This document shows positions 1 to 8,506 of a DNA stretch of 64,000 nt, in pieces. The translations under genes and the position numbers were made by a program. The notes under the pieces are model-generated. The model worked only from the letters and a program-made list of their open reading frames with translations, was not told the origin of the DNA and ran no database searches. Origin of the DNA: Christensenella sp. UBA7703 (GTDB lineage: Bacteria; Bacillota; Clostridia; Christensenellales; CAG-138); assembly GCA_002482505.1 (NCBI GenBank), contig DLGD01000019.1, positions 1 through 64,000 of the forward strand, given 5' to 3'. Numbering within the stretch: the stretch's first letter is position 1; every line of letters begins with the position of its first letter.

Positions 1-13
1 TTCACGCAAAAAA

Positions 14-43
14 CCTACGGTTTTTTATACCGTAGGCTTTTTA
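14..43. terminator. Bidirectional intrinsic terminator
   Basis: An 8-bp perfect stem (CCTACGGT with ACCGTAGG) around a T-rich loop. It has a T run on the + strand side and an A run on the other, so it can stop transcription in either direction. It lies just past the 3' end of the minus-strand YhfC gene. Confidence 0.8.
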
Positions 44-99
44 CTTGTCCGTTTTTAGTGTAACACTACATGCGGGTCTTTTTTGAATCCGATAATTCG

Positions 100-1011
100 T
101 TAAACCAGCGTGTCTGTGACGCTCTCCGCCGTTTCTTCTACCGTCTCCGCAACGACTTCTGCGGTTTCAACGGCTGCATCCTCTGCTTCTTCCGCTAGTT
201 CCGCAATTGTCTCAGCCGTTGCCGCTTCAGCGGGCATCTCTTCCGCCTGCGACGTATGGTTTTTCTTCCAAACCGCAACGGCGAGGAACACCAGCGCAAT
301 GGCGATGACGTACACCGCGCCTTCGATGATCCAAACATTCACGCCCGCGCCGGAGAGGATAACCGCCACCGCATCCACAAACAGGTGCAGCAAGATCGCA
401 AGCGGGAAAAGCCAGAACCGCTTGCCGTTTTTCGCCGCAAACCAGACGAGAACGGAGAGCGAAATATGAATCGTAATCGCCGCAAGGCGCTCCACCGCGC
501 CGACGAGTAGCATCCAAAACGGCAGATTGATGAGCTGCTGCGCCTCGTTGATTCCGCCGAACACGGAATCGACACCCGCGTTGAACTGCAACGCAAAGAT
601 CGTGTTGATCACCATCGACACACTCAGAAGCAAAACCGCCTCAATGCCACCGTGGCCCGCGCCATACATCAGCGCGTTTTGGTCGTTGCCCTGCTTTTTA
701 CGCAGCACGGTCTTAAAGGCGAGATAGCGCCCCGTCTCCTCAAACACGCCCGCGAACAGGCCGGCGACGATGCCGTAGAGGAAGAGGTTGCTCGTGATTG
801 CCGACCAGAGCGGCAGCTTCATCACAAACGTAAGCGCCAGCCGCTCCAGCACCAGAGCAAAGAGCACAAACGTGATGCAGCCGATCCAGAACGGCAGGTG
901 GTTTGCGCCCTTCTTGCGATAGATGATGTAGAGCACCACGGGCACGGCAATACCGACCAACGCGGAGATTACCATTGCGACGATACTCAGCACAGGAATG
1001 ATCGTTTCCAT
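100..1011 (-). CDS. YhfC family intramembrane metalloprotease-like protein
   Basis: A 303-residue polytopic membrane protein with about seven hydrophobic segments. The motifs EETGR, GHGGIE and HLFVD lie inside or next to membrane segments. They match the glutamate/histidine pattern of YhfC proteins, which are related to CPBP/Abi intramembrane proteases. The substrate is unknown. After the last membrane segment there is a roughly 50-residue acidic Ala/Glu-rich tail, which is not typical. The start is preceded by a G-rich ribosome site. It lies 80 bp downstream of a MerR regulator on the same strand, so the two are probably co-transcribed and the regulator may control it. The family call is good; protease activity is inferred from the family. 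Confidence 0.75.
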   Translation of the reverse strand: METIIPVLSIVAMVISALVGIAVPVVLYIIYRKKGANHLPFWIGCITFVLFALVLERLALTFVMKLPLWSAITSNLFLYGIVAGLFAGVFEETGRYLAFKTVLRKKQGNDQNALMYGAGHGGIEAVLLLSVSMVINTIFALQFNAGVDSVFGGINEAQQLINLPFWMLLVGAVERLAAITIHISLSVLVWFAAKNGKRFWLFPLAILLHLFVDAVAVILSGAGVNVWIIEGAVYVIAIALVFLAVAVWKKNHTSQAEEMPAEAATAETIAELAEEAEDAAVETAEVVAETVEETAESVTDTLV

Positions 1012-1091
1012 TTGATTCCCCCCAATTTCTTTCCTTTTCTTGCTTCACGCGTTCTTGAGTCCTTTGGTCTTATCCCATGCGCCGGCTGCGG

Positions 1092-1826
1092 CTAGGATTC
1101 GATCGGTTCCGCCTTACCGTAGGTCTCCACGCACCAGCCGCGGTTCTTGCACTTGGTGCAGGTGAGCAGGCGCGTCTTTGGCGTATGGTTCGCCCAGAAC
1201 ATCTCTTTCAGCGCCGGACGGAAACGCGCACCGCAGTCCGGACAGATATACAACGTGTTCTTATAATACATCCGCGACATAAGAATGCCAATAGTGATTA
1301 CAAACGGCCAGCACGCGACAAACGGCCACCAGATCCCTTTGACGATCCAAATGATGATACCTGCCCATTGCAGCCCTGACATCATCATGCCCAGCGCGAG
1401 CATCCCTATATGCAGGCGATTGAGCTTTTTCTTTTCCTCCATCATACGATCCATGTCCGCAATGGATTCGATCGAGATCATGTGCCCGGTGCGGATGGTC
1501 TCGCGGACGGTGTCCACCGCGTGCTTCTGCCGCTCCAGTGTGCCCTGTTCATCGGCAATGCGCCGCTCCTGTTCTTCTAATAAAAGAAGCAGCACGCGCT
1601 CCGGTTTTTCGCTGGCGAGTACCCCCTGTATCGCGTCCAGCGAGAGCCCGAGTGTTTTGAGCGCACAGATCATGCGCATCTTTCTTAGATCGCTTTCGGA
1701 ATAGAGCCGCCGCCCGCCTTCGCTGAGGTCGGCCGGGTGCAGTAACCCCCGTGCATCATAAAACTGCACCGTGCGGACGGTCACGCCGCAAAGCCGGGCT
1801 AGCTCCCCCGTGGAATAATCGGACAT
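1092..1826 (-). CDS. MerR family regulator with membrane segments and a zinc ribbon
   Basis: 244 residues from the ATG at 1826, which has GGAGGTG 8 nt upstream. Residues 3-70 are a MerR winged helix (TGELARLCGVTVRTVQFYD, GGRRLYSESDL), followed by a coiled coil (about 75-135) that normally dimerises the family. Unlike classic MerR proteins, residues 138-186 form two hydrophobic segments. They are followed by a C4 zinc-ribbon-like tail (C195, C198, C223, C226). The protein is therefore predicted to be a membrane-tethered regulator that may sense envelope stress or a metal; that role is inference. It sits directly upstream of the YhfC protease gene, suggesting a regulator-protease pair. Its promoter has the 19-bp spacer of MerR-controlled promoters, so it is probably autoregulated. 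Confidence 0.85.
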   Translation of the reverse strand: MSDYSTGELARLCGVTVRTVQFYDARGLLHPADLSEGGRRLYSESDLRKMRMICALKTLGLSLDAIQGVLASEKPERVLLLLLEEQERRIADEQGTLERQKHAVDTVRETIRTGHMISIESIADMDRMMEEKKKLNRLHIGMLALGMMMSGLQWAGIIIWIVKGIWWPFVACWPFVITIGILMSRMYYKNTLYICPDCGARFRPALKEMFWANHTPKTRLLTCTKCKNRGWCVETYGKAEPIES

Positions 1827-1848
1827 GGTTTTCTCACCTCCAAGTAGG

Positions 1849-1879
1849 AGTGTAGCAAATGACGTTACGTCATGAGCAA
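1849..1879 (-). promoter_or_regulatory. MerR-type promoter with palindromic operator
   Basis: Read on the minus strand: a -35-like TTGCTC (1874-1879), a 19-nt spacer and a -10 TACACT (1849-1854). The spacer contains the perfect 15-nt palindrome ATGACGTTACGTCAT (1859-1873). A 19-20 bp spacer carrying the dyad is the hallmark of MerR-activated promoters. The -35 is a weak match (3 of 6). The predicted RNA start lies only a few bases before the ribosome site of the MerR gene, implying a very short leader. Confidence 0.65.
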
Positions 1880-1912
1880 GAGGAACGCGCAAATATATTT
1901 TGCAACGATTGT

Positions 1913-2614
1913 TTAGCTATAGATCTCCGTCCGCCCGCTGATCGTCTCCGCAATCGAGTCCGCAATGACGCGCTTGGCGCAGACGACGTCTTTGCGCGCG
2001 ATGCACTCGAGCAACTGATCGTTTCGGTGTTTGAGGATGCTCACGCCGTTTCGGGTCACATACCTGCGCCAGAGCTCCTTGATCGGCGTTTTGAACGAGC
2101 AGAAAAACAGCGGCAGCAGGGTGTTATTGGAAAACCCGCTGAGCATATGGTCGAATTCATAGATCAATTGGGAGGCTTCCTCCGCGCTCTTTGCGCGGGC
2201 GAACGCCTCGCTCTGGGCGGCGAGTTCGTCAATCTGCTCCTGCGTCATCCTTGGTATCGCGCTTTCCAGCGCAAACGCCATCATCACACCGCGGATTTCG
2301 AGGATGCTTCGTATCTCCTCCCGCGGGAGCTGGCCACCGTTGTAGCTCATGATCGAAACCAGGATATCCAGCGTGCCGTTGCGGTGAAAATCCGCAACAA
2401 CCGTTCCCTGCCGCGGCGAGATTTCGAGAAAGCCTCTGCGTGCCATCTCCGCAAGCCCGTCGTTGACGACGGAGCGCGAAATCTGCATCTTCTGCGCCAG
2501 CTCCCGCTCGGACGGCAGTTTTTGCCCGATCGCGAGTTCGCCGGAGAGAATCAGCCCCTCCAGCTCCTGCACAAAGAGCTCTTTCAGCGTTGGCGCAGTG
2601 AGTTTTTTGAACAT
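1913..2614 (-). CDS. GntR family regulator, FadR subfamily
   Basis: 233 residues from the ATG at 2614, chosen because AAGAGG lies 8 nt upstream; in-frame starts at 2635 and 2689 lack such a site. Residues 10-75 are the GntR winged helix (LPSERELAQKMQISRSVVNDGL), and the rest is the all-helical FCD effector domain of FadR-type regulators (EIRSILEIRG, DHMLSGFSNN). Such proteins usually bind a small organic acid. It is transcribed divergently from hypB. The shared intergenic region holds two identical TGGTTCAACCA palindromes that resemble FadR-type operators, so it probably controls itself and the hypB-oxidoreductase-hypA operon. Confidence 0.88.
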   Translation of the reverse strand: MFKKLTAPTLKELFVQELEGLILSGELAIGQKLPSERELAQKMQISRSVVNDGLAEMARRGFLEISPRQGTVVADFHRNGTLDILVSIMSYNGGQLPREEIRSILEIRGVMMAFALESAIPRMTQEQIDELAAQSEAFARAKSAEEASQLIYEFDHMLSGFSNNTLLPLFFCSFKTPIKELWRRYVTRNGVSILKHRNDQLLECIARKDVVCAKRVIADSIAETISGRTEIYS

Positions 2615-2699
2615 ATCATATGCCTCTTTTCTCATAAACGGTGTAGAATAACATGTGCGCGCAATCACGCCCACAGGATCGAATTCCATTCCTGGTCAT

Positions 2700-2710
2700 T
2701 GGTTCAACCA
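2700..2710. promoter_or_regulatory. Candidate GntR/FadR operator 1
   Basis: TGGTTCAACCA, a palindrome around one central base, identical to a second copy at 2821-2831. FadR-subfamily sites typically read TGGT(N3)ACCA. This copy lies about 85 bp upstream of the gntR start. Confidence 0.6.
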
Positions 2711-2820
2711 CGATTCTGATGCGATTATACCACGCCCAAACAATATATTCCACAGAAAAAACGCCCAGTTTACGCTGAAAGATTGACCATTCACCAAATC
2801 AATGCTATTGTATCGATATG

Positions 2821-2831
2821 TGGTTCAACCA
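2821..2831. promoter_or_regulatory. Candidate GntR/FadR operator 2
   Basis: A second exact TGGTTCAACCA, 121 bp from the first and about 76 bp upstream of the hypB start, in the position expected for repression or looping over the divergent promoters. Confidence 0.6.
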
Positions 2832-2906
2832 GATGTATATTGTATTATGCACAAACAACAAATGAAGAAGACACAAAATAACGAAATTCTTTTTCGGAGG
2901 CAACAG

Positions 2907-3572
2907 ATGTATAAAGTGTACGAAATCAAGCAGCGCGTGTTCGAGAGCAACGAAAAGCTCGCGGACGCTCTCCGCGCCGACCTCAAGCGCGAAAAAACCT
3001 TCCTGCTGAACCTGATGTCCAGCCCCGGAGCGGGCAAAACCACCACGCTCAAGCGCACGATTGAGGCGCTCAAGGACGAACTCTCCATCGGTGTGATGGA
3101 AGCGGACATCGATTCGGACGTGGATGCGGCGGCCATCGAGCAGACGGGCGTGCGCGCCATCCAGCTGCATACCGGCGGCATGTGCCATCTCGACGCGGAC
3201 ATGACGCGGCAGGGCATCGACGAGTTCAACGCCATGGACCTCGACCTCGTAATCCTCGAAAACGTCGGCAACCTCGTTTGCCCGGCGGAGTTTGACACGG
3301 GCGCGGTCAAAAACGCGATGATCCTCTCCGTGCCGGAAGGCGACGACAAGCCGCTAAAATATCCGCTGATGTTCTCGATTTGCGACGTGCTTTTGATCAA
3401 TAAGATCGACGTGCTGCCGTATTTCAATTTTGATCTTTCCGCTGTGGTGGAGCGCGCGAAAAAGATCAACCCGAACATCATCGTGCTGCCAATCTGTGCG
3501 CGCACGGGCGAGGGCATCGAGCCCTGGGCGAACTGGCTGCGCTCACAAGTGAAAGCCTGGCAGCAGGACTAA
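2907..3572 (+). CDS. hypB: HypB-like nickel-insertion GTPase
   Basis: 221 residues; the ATG at 2907 follows GGAGG by 7 nt. It is a SIMIBI-class GTPase: P-loop SSPGAGKT (38-45), the HypB metal-binding Cys-His pair in GGMCHLDADM (C93, H94), ENVGNLVCPAEFD (118-130) and NKID (165-168). HypB hydrolyses GTP to drive nickel transfer into an apo-enzyme, working with HypA. The N-terminal CxxCGC nickel site and histidine-rich stretch of some HypB proteins are absent. It is the first gene of a likely operon with an Fe-S/FAD oxidoreductase and hypA. No hydrogenase or urease gene lies in the window, so its client is unclear. Confidence 0.92.
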   Translation: MYKVYEIKQRVFESNEKLADALRADLKREKTFLLNLMSSPGAGKTTTLKRTIEALKDELSIGVMEADIDSDVDAAAIEQTGVRAIQLHTGGMCHLDADMTRQGIDEFNAMDLDLVILENVGNLVCPAEFDTGAVKNAMILSVPEGDDKPLKYPLMFSICDVLLINKIDVLPYFNFDLSAVVERAKKINPNIIVLPICARTGEGIEPWANWLRSQVKAWQQD

Positions 3573-3673
3573 GCATTTTACTTTTCATCTGAGATCAAAC
3601 CAAACGATTCTCAGCGATACGAAACAATATCAATCGTTTTTGCATGCAGTAAATAAGGAGAGAAAAGAATTTT

Positions 3674-6424
3674 ATGGATCGCATCACCAAGATGACCTTC
3701 CCCGAAGGATATGTTTGCCAATATCGCGACAACATCCTCTCGCTTGCCAACATGATCGGCCGGAAAAAACCCGGCCTGAAGGCGGGCGATAAAGGCAGCT
3801 ACAACTGGGACGACCCGGAATATGTCATCCTTGAGGCTGGCGTCAGCGACGACATGTGCCTTGTCGGCCTCGCGCTGGGTTCGTATCAGAAGAAGAGCGC
3901 TGCGCAGGTTGCCGCCATCGTCGGCAAACCCGAGGACTGGTGCCACGAGCAACTCATGAAGTTCGCGGTCTACGGCGGGTGTTGTATCAACAGCATCGAC
4001 GGCGTGGACATGTTCTGGACGGAGACGTGGATTCCCGGCACGATGGAGATGATCGTCAACAACCTCGATGTGGTCAAGCAATACCCCATCGTCGGTTACG
4101 CGATGGAAGCCTACGGGCGCGTACGCGGGCCGATGAGCTCCGGCTCCTTCCCCGTCGGCGTGGGCCTCATGCGCGTGATTCCGATTCAAAGCGCAATCGA
4201 CGGCGAATCACACCGCGCGAGCTATGAGGAAATCTCTTCCTATCTGGAGGAGAACGATATCTTCACCGTTTCGCCTTGCAGCTGCCGCACGGACCGCGAG
4301 GTCATGGGCGAAGGCTGTGGGCACCTCAAGGAAGACATGTGCATCCAGATGGGCTTTGCGGCTGAGTATTACATCCGCACCGGGCGCGGGCGCCAAATCA
4401 CGCGCGCGGAAGCATATGAAATCCTCAAGCGCGCGGAAGAAAACGGACTGATGCACGAAATCCCCAACACCGACGGCAGCGGCAAGACCCACGCAATCTG
4501 CAACTGTTGCGGCTGCGGCTGCCTCTCGATGCGCACCGCAGCAATGTTTAAGAACGTAGACATGGTGCGCTCCAACTACATCTCCGAAGTGGATGCATCT
4601 AAGTGCGTCGCCTGCGGACAGTGCGTGGAAAACTGCCCTGTCAACGCGCTCAAACTCGGTCAAAAGCTCTGCTCCAAGGCACCGGTGGTTTCGGACATCA
4701 CGACAACCGTTACCCCGCGCGACGAGGAGTGGACCCAGGATAAATGGAACACAGAATACCGCTTCAACCGCGAAGACGTGGTGGACAGCGGCACCTCTCC
4801 CTGCAAGACCAACTGCCCGGCGCACATCTCCGTGCAGGGCTATCTCAAACTTGCGGCGCAGGGAAAATATCGTGAGGCACTGGAGCTCATCAAGGTCGAG
4901 AACCCCTTCCCAGCCGTCTGCGGGCGCATCTGCAACCGCCGCTGCGAAGACGCTTGCATGCGCGGCGAGATCGACCTGCCGATCGCCATCGACGAGGTCA
5001 AGAAGTTCGTCGCAGCGCAGGAGCTGACCCAAGACGGCAGATTTGTTCCGAAAAAGCGGCACGACTACGCGGACAAGAAAATCGCGATCATCGGCAGCGG
5101 CCCGGCGGGACTCAGCTGCGCGTATTTCCTTGCGTTGGATGGCTACACCGTGACCGTGTTTGAAAAAGAGCAGCAACTCGGCGGAATGCTCACCCTCGGC
5201 GTGCCTGCATTCCGTCTGGAAAAAGACGTGATCAACGCAGAGATCGACATTCTCCGCGCGCTGGGCGTAACCTTCCAAACCGGCGTGGAAGTCGGCAAGG
5301 ACATCACCCTCGACACGCTCCGCAAACAGGGTTTTGACGCGTTCTACGTCGCCATCGGCGCACAGGGCGGCCGCAAGCTCGGCGTGGACGGCGAGGACGC
5401 AAACGGCGTGCTCTCCGGCATCGAGTTCCTCCGCCGCGTAAACGCGGGCGAAAACCTGCAGCTCTCCGGCAAGAGCGTCATCATCGGCGGCGGCAACGTC
5501 GCAATCGACGTGGCGCGCACGGCCGTTCGCGCGGGTTCAACCGAAACCGCGATGTACTGCCTCGAATCCCGCAAGGAGATGCCCGCCTCGGAGGAAGAAA
5601 TCGAAGAGGCGATGGAAGAGCACATCGGCATCAACAACAGCTGGGGCCCTGTCCGCATCCTGAGCGAGAACGGCAAGGTTACGGGCGTAGTGTTCCAGCG
5701 CTGCACCAGCGTGTTTGACGCGGAGGGTCGCTTCTCTCCGAAGTTTGACGCGGGCGAAACCGTCACCGTCCCCGCCGATCATGTGCTGGTCACCATCGGG
5801 CAGAGCATCCTCTGGGGCGATCTGCTCGCGGGGAGCGAAGTCGTAACCAACCGCAACGGCACGCTTCAGGCGGACGGATTCACCTACCAAACCGCGCAGA
5901 AGGATATCTTCTCCGGCGGAGACTGCTATACGGGCCCGAAGTTTGCCATCGACGCCATCGCGGCGGGCAAACAGGCGGCGATTTCGATCCACCGCTTTGT
6001 GCATCCCGGCCAGTCGCTGACCATCGGGCGCGACCGCAGAGAATACAAAGAACTCGACAAAAAGAACGCCATCGTCGAGAGCTATGACAACACCCCGCGC
6101 CAGAAGCCGGACGCACTGGATTGCGGCACGCCTGCAGAAAAGACGTTCCGCGACCTAAGAGGCACCCTCACCGAAGCACAGGTGCGCGCGGAGACCGCGC
6201 GCTGCCTCGGCTGCGGCGTGACGTTGGTCGATCAGTATATGTGCGTCGGCTGCGGACAGTGCACCACGAAGTGCAAGTTTGACGCGATCCATCTCGTCAG
6301 ACGCTTTGACGGCGCGGGCGTGGAGTTCACGGAGATGAAACCCGTAGTCATCAAGCAAATCCTCAAGCGCAAGGGCAAAATCGTGATCAAGAAGGTCAAG
6401 CGCGCACTCGGCGTGGTGAAATAA
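3674..6424 (+). CDS. Large Fe-S/FAD NAD(P)-dependent oxidoreductase (GltD-like fusion)
   Basis: 916 residues. Part 1 (about 1-300) is a Cys-rich domain seen in anaerobe ferredoxin-type proteins: PCSCR (C202, C204), C215, C223, then CNCCGCGC (276-283). Part 2 is a 4Fe-4S motif CVACGQC...CP (311-321). Part 3 (about 370-780) resembles the glutamate synthase small subunit. It has a Cys-rich helical N-terminal region (C377, C381, C416, C420, C424, C428), FAD-binding GSGPAGLS (474-481) and a second dinucleotide-binding GGGNVAIDVART (605-616). Part 4 is a C-terminal ferredoxin-like region (CLGCG at 844, CVGCGQCTTKC at 857-867). It probably moves electrons between NAD(P)H and ferredoxin or an unknown partner in the cytoplasm. 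A GGAG site lies about 13 nt before the ATG, longer than usual. Placement between hypB and hypA suggests a nickel link, but no nickel site can be assigned by eye. Confidence 0.85.
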   Translation: MDRITKMTFPEGYVCQYRDNILSLANMIGRKKPGLKAGDKGSYNWDDPEYVILEAGVSDDMCLVGLALGSYQKKSAAQVAAIVGKPEDWCHEQLMKFAVYGGCCINSIDGVDMFWTETWIPGTMEMIVNNLDVVKQYPIVGYAMEAYGRVRGPMSSGSFPVGVGLMRVIPIQSAIDGESHRASYEEISSYLEENDIFTVSPCSCRTDREVMGEGCGHLKEDMCIQMGFAAEYYIRTGRGRQITRAEAYEILKRAEENGLMHEIPNTDGSGKTHAICNCCGCGCLSMRTAAMFKNVDMVRSNYISEVDASKCVACGQCVENCPVNALKLGQKLCSKAPVVSDITTTVTPRDEEWTQDKWNTEYRFNREDVVDSGTSPCKTNCPAHISVQGYLKLAAQGKYREALELIKVENPFPAVCGRICNRRCEDACMRGEIDLPIAIDEVKKFVAAQELTQDGRFVPKKRHDYADKKIAIIGSGPAGLSCAYFLALDGYTVTVFEKEQQLGGMLTLGVPAFRLEKDVINAEIDILRALGVTFQTGVEVGKDITLDTLRKQGFDAFYVAIGAQGGRKLGVDGEDANGVLSGIEFLRRVNAGENLQLSGKSVIIGGGNVAIDVARTAVRAGSTETAMYCLESRKEMPASEEEIEEAMEEHIGINNSWGPVRILSENGKVTGVVFQRCTSVFDAEGRFSPKFDAGETVTVPADHVLVTIGQSILWGDLLAGSEVVTNRNGTLQADGFTYQTAQKDIFSGGDCYTGPKFAIDAIAAGKQAAISIHRFVHPGQSLTIGRDRREYKELDKKNAIVESYDNTPRQKPDALDCGTPAEKTFRDLRGTLTEAQVRAETARCLGCGVTLVDQYMCVGCGQCTTKCKFDAIHLVRRFDGAGVEFTEMKPVVIKQILKRKGKIVIKKVKRALGVVK

Positions 6425-6429
6425 CGCAG

Positions 6430-6792
6430 ATGCACGAGCTTGGGATCGTATTTGAAATTCAAAAGCGCGTGACAGCCGTTGCAGAAGAGAACGGTTTGGC
6501 GCTGAGCGATATCGCGCAGGTGGTGGTGGAGGTCGGCGAAGCTTCCACCATCGTCCCGCGTTATCTCAAGGAGTGCTGGCCCGCGGCAACCGACGGAACC
6601 GAGATGGAACACACGGAGCTGGTCGTTGAACTCCTGATTGCAAAAGTGCGCTGCAAAAAGTGCGGCGAGGTCTACGAATACCTCAAAAACAACAAAAAAT
6701 GCCCCGTATGCGGTGCATGGGAATGCACCATGGTCACGGGGCAGGAGTTTAATATAAAAGAGATTGCGGTGTTTGAGGAAGAGGAAGAATAG
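6430..6792 (+). CDS. hypA: HypA nickel metallochaperone
   Basis: 120 residues starting MHE, as required for the HypA N-terminal nickel site (Met1, His2, Glu3). A C4 zinc site is formed by C75, C78, C91 and C94. HypA delivers nickel together with HypB. The start lies 5 nt after the stop of the oxidoreductase gene without a clear ribosome site, suggesting translational coupling. The C terminus is unusually acidic (a run of five glutamates). The usual partners HypCDEF and a hydrogenase are absent here. Confidence 0.93.
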   Translation: MHELGIVFEIQKRVTAVAEENGLALSDIAQVVVEVGEASTIVPRYLKECWPAATDGTEMEHTELVVELLIAKVRCKKCGEVYEYLKNNKKCPVCGAWECTMVTGQEFNIKEIAVFEEEEE

Positions 6793-6830
6793 CGCGTTCC
6801 TGTAACGGGCATGCCGCCCGCGGTAAGATT

Positions 6831-8033
6831 TTAAGCCTCCGTCATACAGGATTCGCTGAACAGCTCTTTTAAGATTGTTACTTTGAAAACCGCAGGAGAA
6901 TTGTGGGGTTGAATCGCGTAGATTTGACCCTCTATTCCTATATTGAAGTACCCGCGAATTTCGTTTGAAAAATTCGGATTCAGGTGATTGTCGATCGAAT
7001 AGTCCAGGTTTCTCCCCTCGCAGGTGCCGGTATACCGAAACACTTCCCGCGAAAGATAGAACCTGCCTTCGCCGACAGGCACAAACTTGTTAGAATCGGT
7101 AATCCGGAAAATCCTGCACGGTTCGCAATACACGGCCCCATCCGTAACGTTGAGGCGATATTCATTCTTCTGCCACTTGTACCACTCCGGCGGCGTTGTG
7201 AAGACAACATCATCTGCTTTTTCGGGTGCAAGGAAACCGTAATGATCCATGTTTGCCGCATTTCCGCATTGCACGCAAGAGAGATGATTCCCCTTTGACC
7301 GGATTGTAAATTCCTGCTTGCATTTCGGGCACATATACAGCAGCTGCTCCAACCCGACGGCTGAACGCGGACGAAGCGCCCTGATCCTCTTTTCCTGTTG
7401 CCATGTATAATCGTTGAAATACAAAGCCTTCACGATACGATTGTATAGCTCCGTCGTACTCTGCCCCGCGAGATCCGCAACGGTCAGTAATGAACCGACT
7501 TTGAGTTCCACTCTCGATGCTCGCGGAAGACTCATGTTCCACTTTGGCAGTGCGATGTGCATTCCGCTGATGCGCAAGCTATAGACGGGCAATTTCAGCT
7601 TCTGCAGCAGTTTCACAATATTGGGATCAATCTCCGTTGATTCTCCTGTATAGGAGCTTTGACCCGACGGAAAAATCTCAACATTTCCGCCCTGCTTCGA
7701 TATATAGAAGATATGGCGGATCGATTTCGGGTCCGACACGAATTGCTCCTTCGGAATAAACCCAAGCCACCAGAGAAATGGCCGCAACGGTCTCATGCGG
7801 AACATTTGCATCGTTGCAACCAGGTTCAGTTTGTGCGGATACATCGCCAACATCGGTAGAAGAAAATCAAGATTGCTGATATGATTCACCAGCAATACGA
7901 ACGGTGAAGTTATCTCCGGTGCATCCGTTCGATCAACTTTGAATCGATACATGATCTTGAAAAACAGATAAGCAATACCATAGACAAAATGATACAAGGC
8001 CCCGTTGGGCATTTGTGGTTTTCGTTCCTTCAT
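6831..8033 (-). CDS. PlsC-type acyltransferase with C-terminal zinc ribbon
   Basis: 400 residues from the ATG at 8033 (GAAGGGA 7 nt upstream). The acyltransferase motif NHISNLD (H51, D56) and the FPSG block (121-124) identify the LPLAT/PlsC fold that acylates lysophosphatidate or similar lipids at the membrane. An N-terminal hydrophobic segment (about 12-30) is present. About 200 further residues follow the catalytic domain and include a C4 zinc ribbon (C235, C238, C253, C256), not part of a minimal PlsC. The 3' end converges with hypA with only 38 bp between. Substrate is inferred from the family only. Confidence 0.8.
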   Translation of the reverse strand: MKERKPQMPNGALYHFVYGIAYLFFKIMYRFKVDRTDAPEITSPFVLLVNHISNLDFLLPMLAMYPHKLNLVATMQMFRMRPLRPFLWWLGFIPKEQFVSDPKSIRHIFYISKQGGNVEIFPSGQSSYTGESTEIDPNIVKLLQKLKLPVYSLRISGMHIALPKWNMSLPRASRVELKVGSLLTVADLAGQSTTELYNRIVKALYFNDYTWQQEKRIRALRPRSAVGLEQLLYMCPKCKQEFTIRSKGNHLSCVQCGNAANMDHYGFLAPEKADDVVFTTPPEWYKWQKNEYRLNVTDGAVYCEPCRIFRITDSNKFVPVGEGRFYLSREVFRYTGTCEGRNLDYSIDNHLNPNFSNEIRGYFNIGIEGQIYAIQPHNSPAVFKVTILKELFSESCMTEA

Positions 8034-8506
8034 TTGTGTTCCCTTCGAAGAAATATTTTCCGATCTGTCTAGCAAATCAAACTACGTGAATTGGGATTCC
8101 TGTTCGATCAAGTGGTTGCTTGACTCTCTGAATGCGCAATTGCAGATATTGTATTATCAATGCAAATGTCGTGTCAATCCGTTTCGACCCCGGATTATGA
8201 TAAAACGGCGCTTCCGTTCGATTTGAGAGAAGCTTTCGTGTTATGTAAAAAATCCCACCCGCATTTGTTCTTTGTTTGAACCATCGTTTAGAAATATATT
8301 CTTTGGCTAAACATCCAGAAATCCCCCTTCATTTCGACGGAATTCCTGCATGATTGCAGGGATTTTTCGCTTTGTGTGCCATGTTTTCGCCGCAATGGTT
8401 TGATTTTGCTACGCAAGAGAAACGCAACATATTTGAATTTTTAGTCTATTATAATACACATGGAGGCAGCGCCCAGTCGCTAGCACCTATGAAAGGATTT
8501 TTGATT
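8034..8506. other. Intergenic region, 473 bp
   Basis: No supportable gene. It should hold the promoters of the divergent acyltransferase and SHOCT genes. Visible items are a 6-bp stem CCTGCA/TGCAGG followed by GATTTTT (8345-8366), which resembles a weak terminator, and a TATAAT box just before 8460 without a convincing -35. The stretch is AT-rich. Confidence 0.5.

Noticed and set aside
4208..5278. A 356-codon minus-strand open frame opposite the Fe-S/FAD oxidoreductase
   Set aside because: Antisense shadow; no start signal and no recognisable fold.
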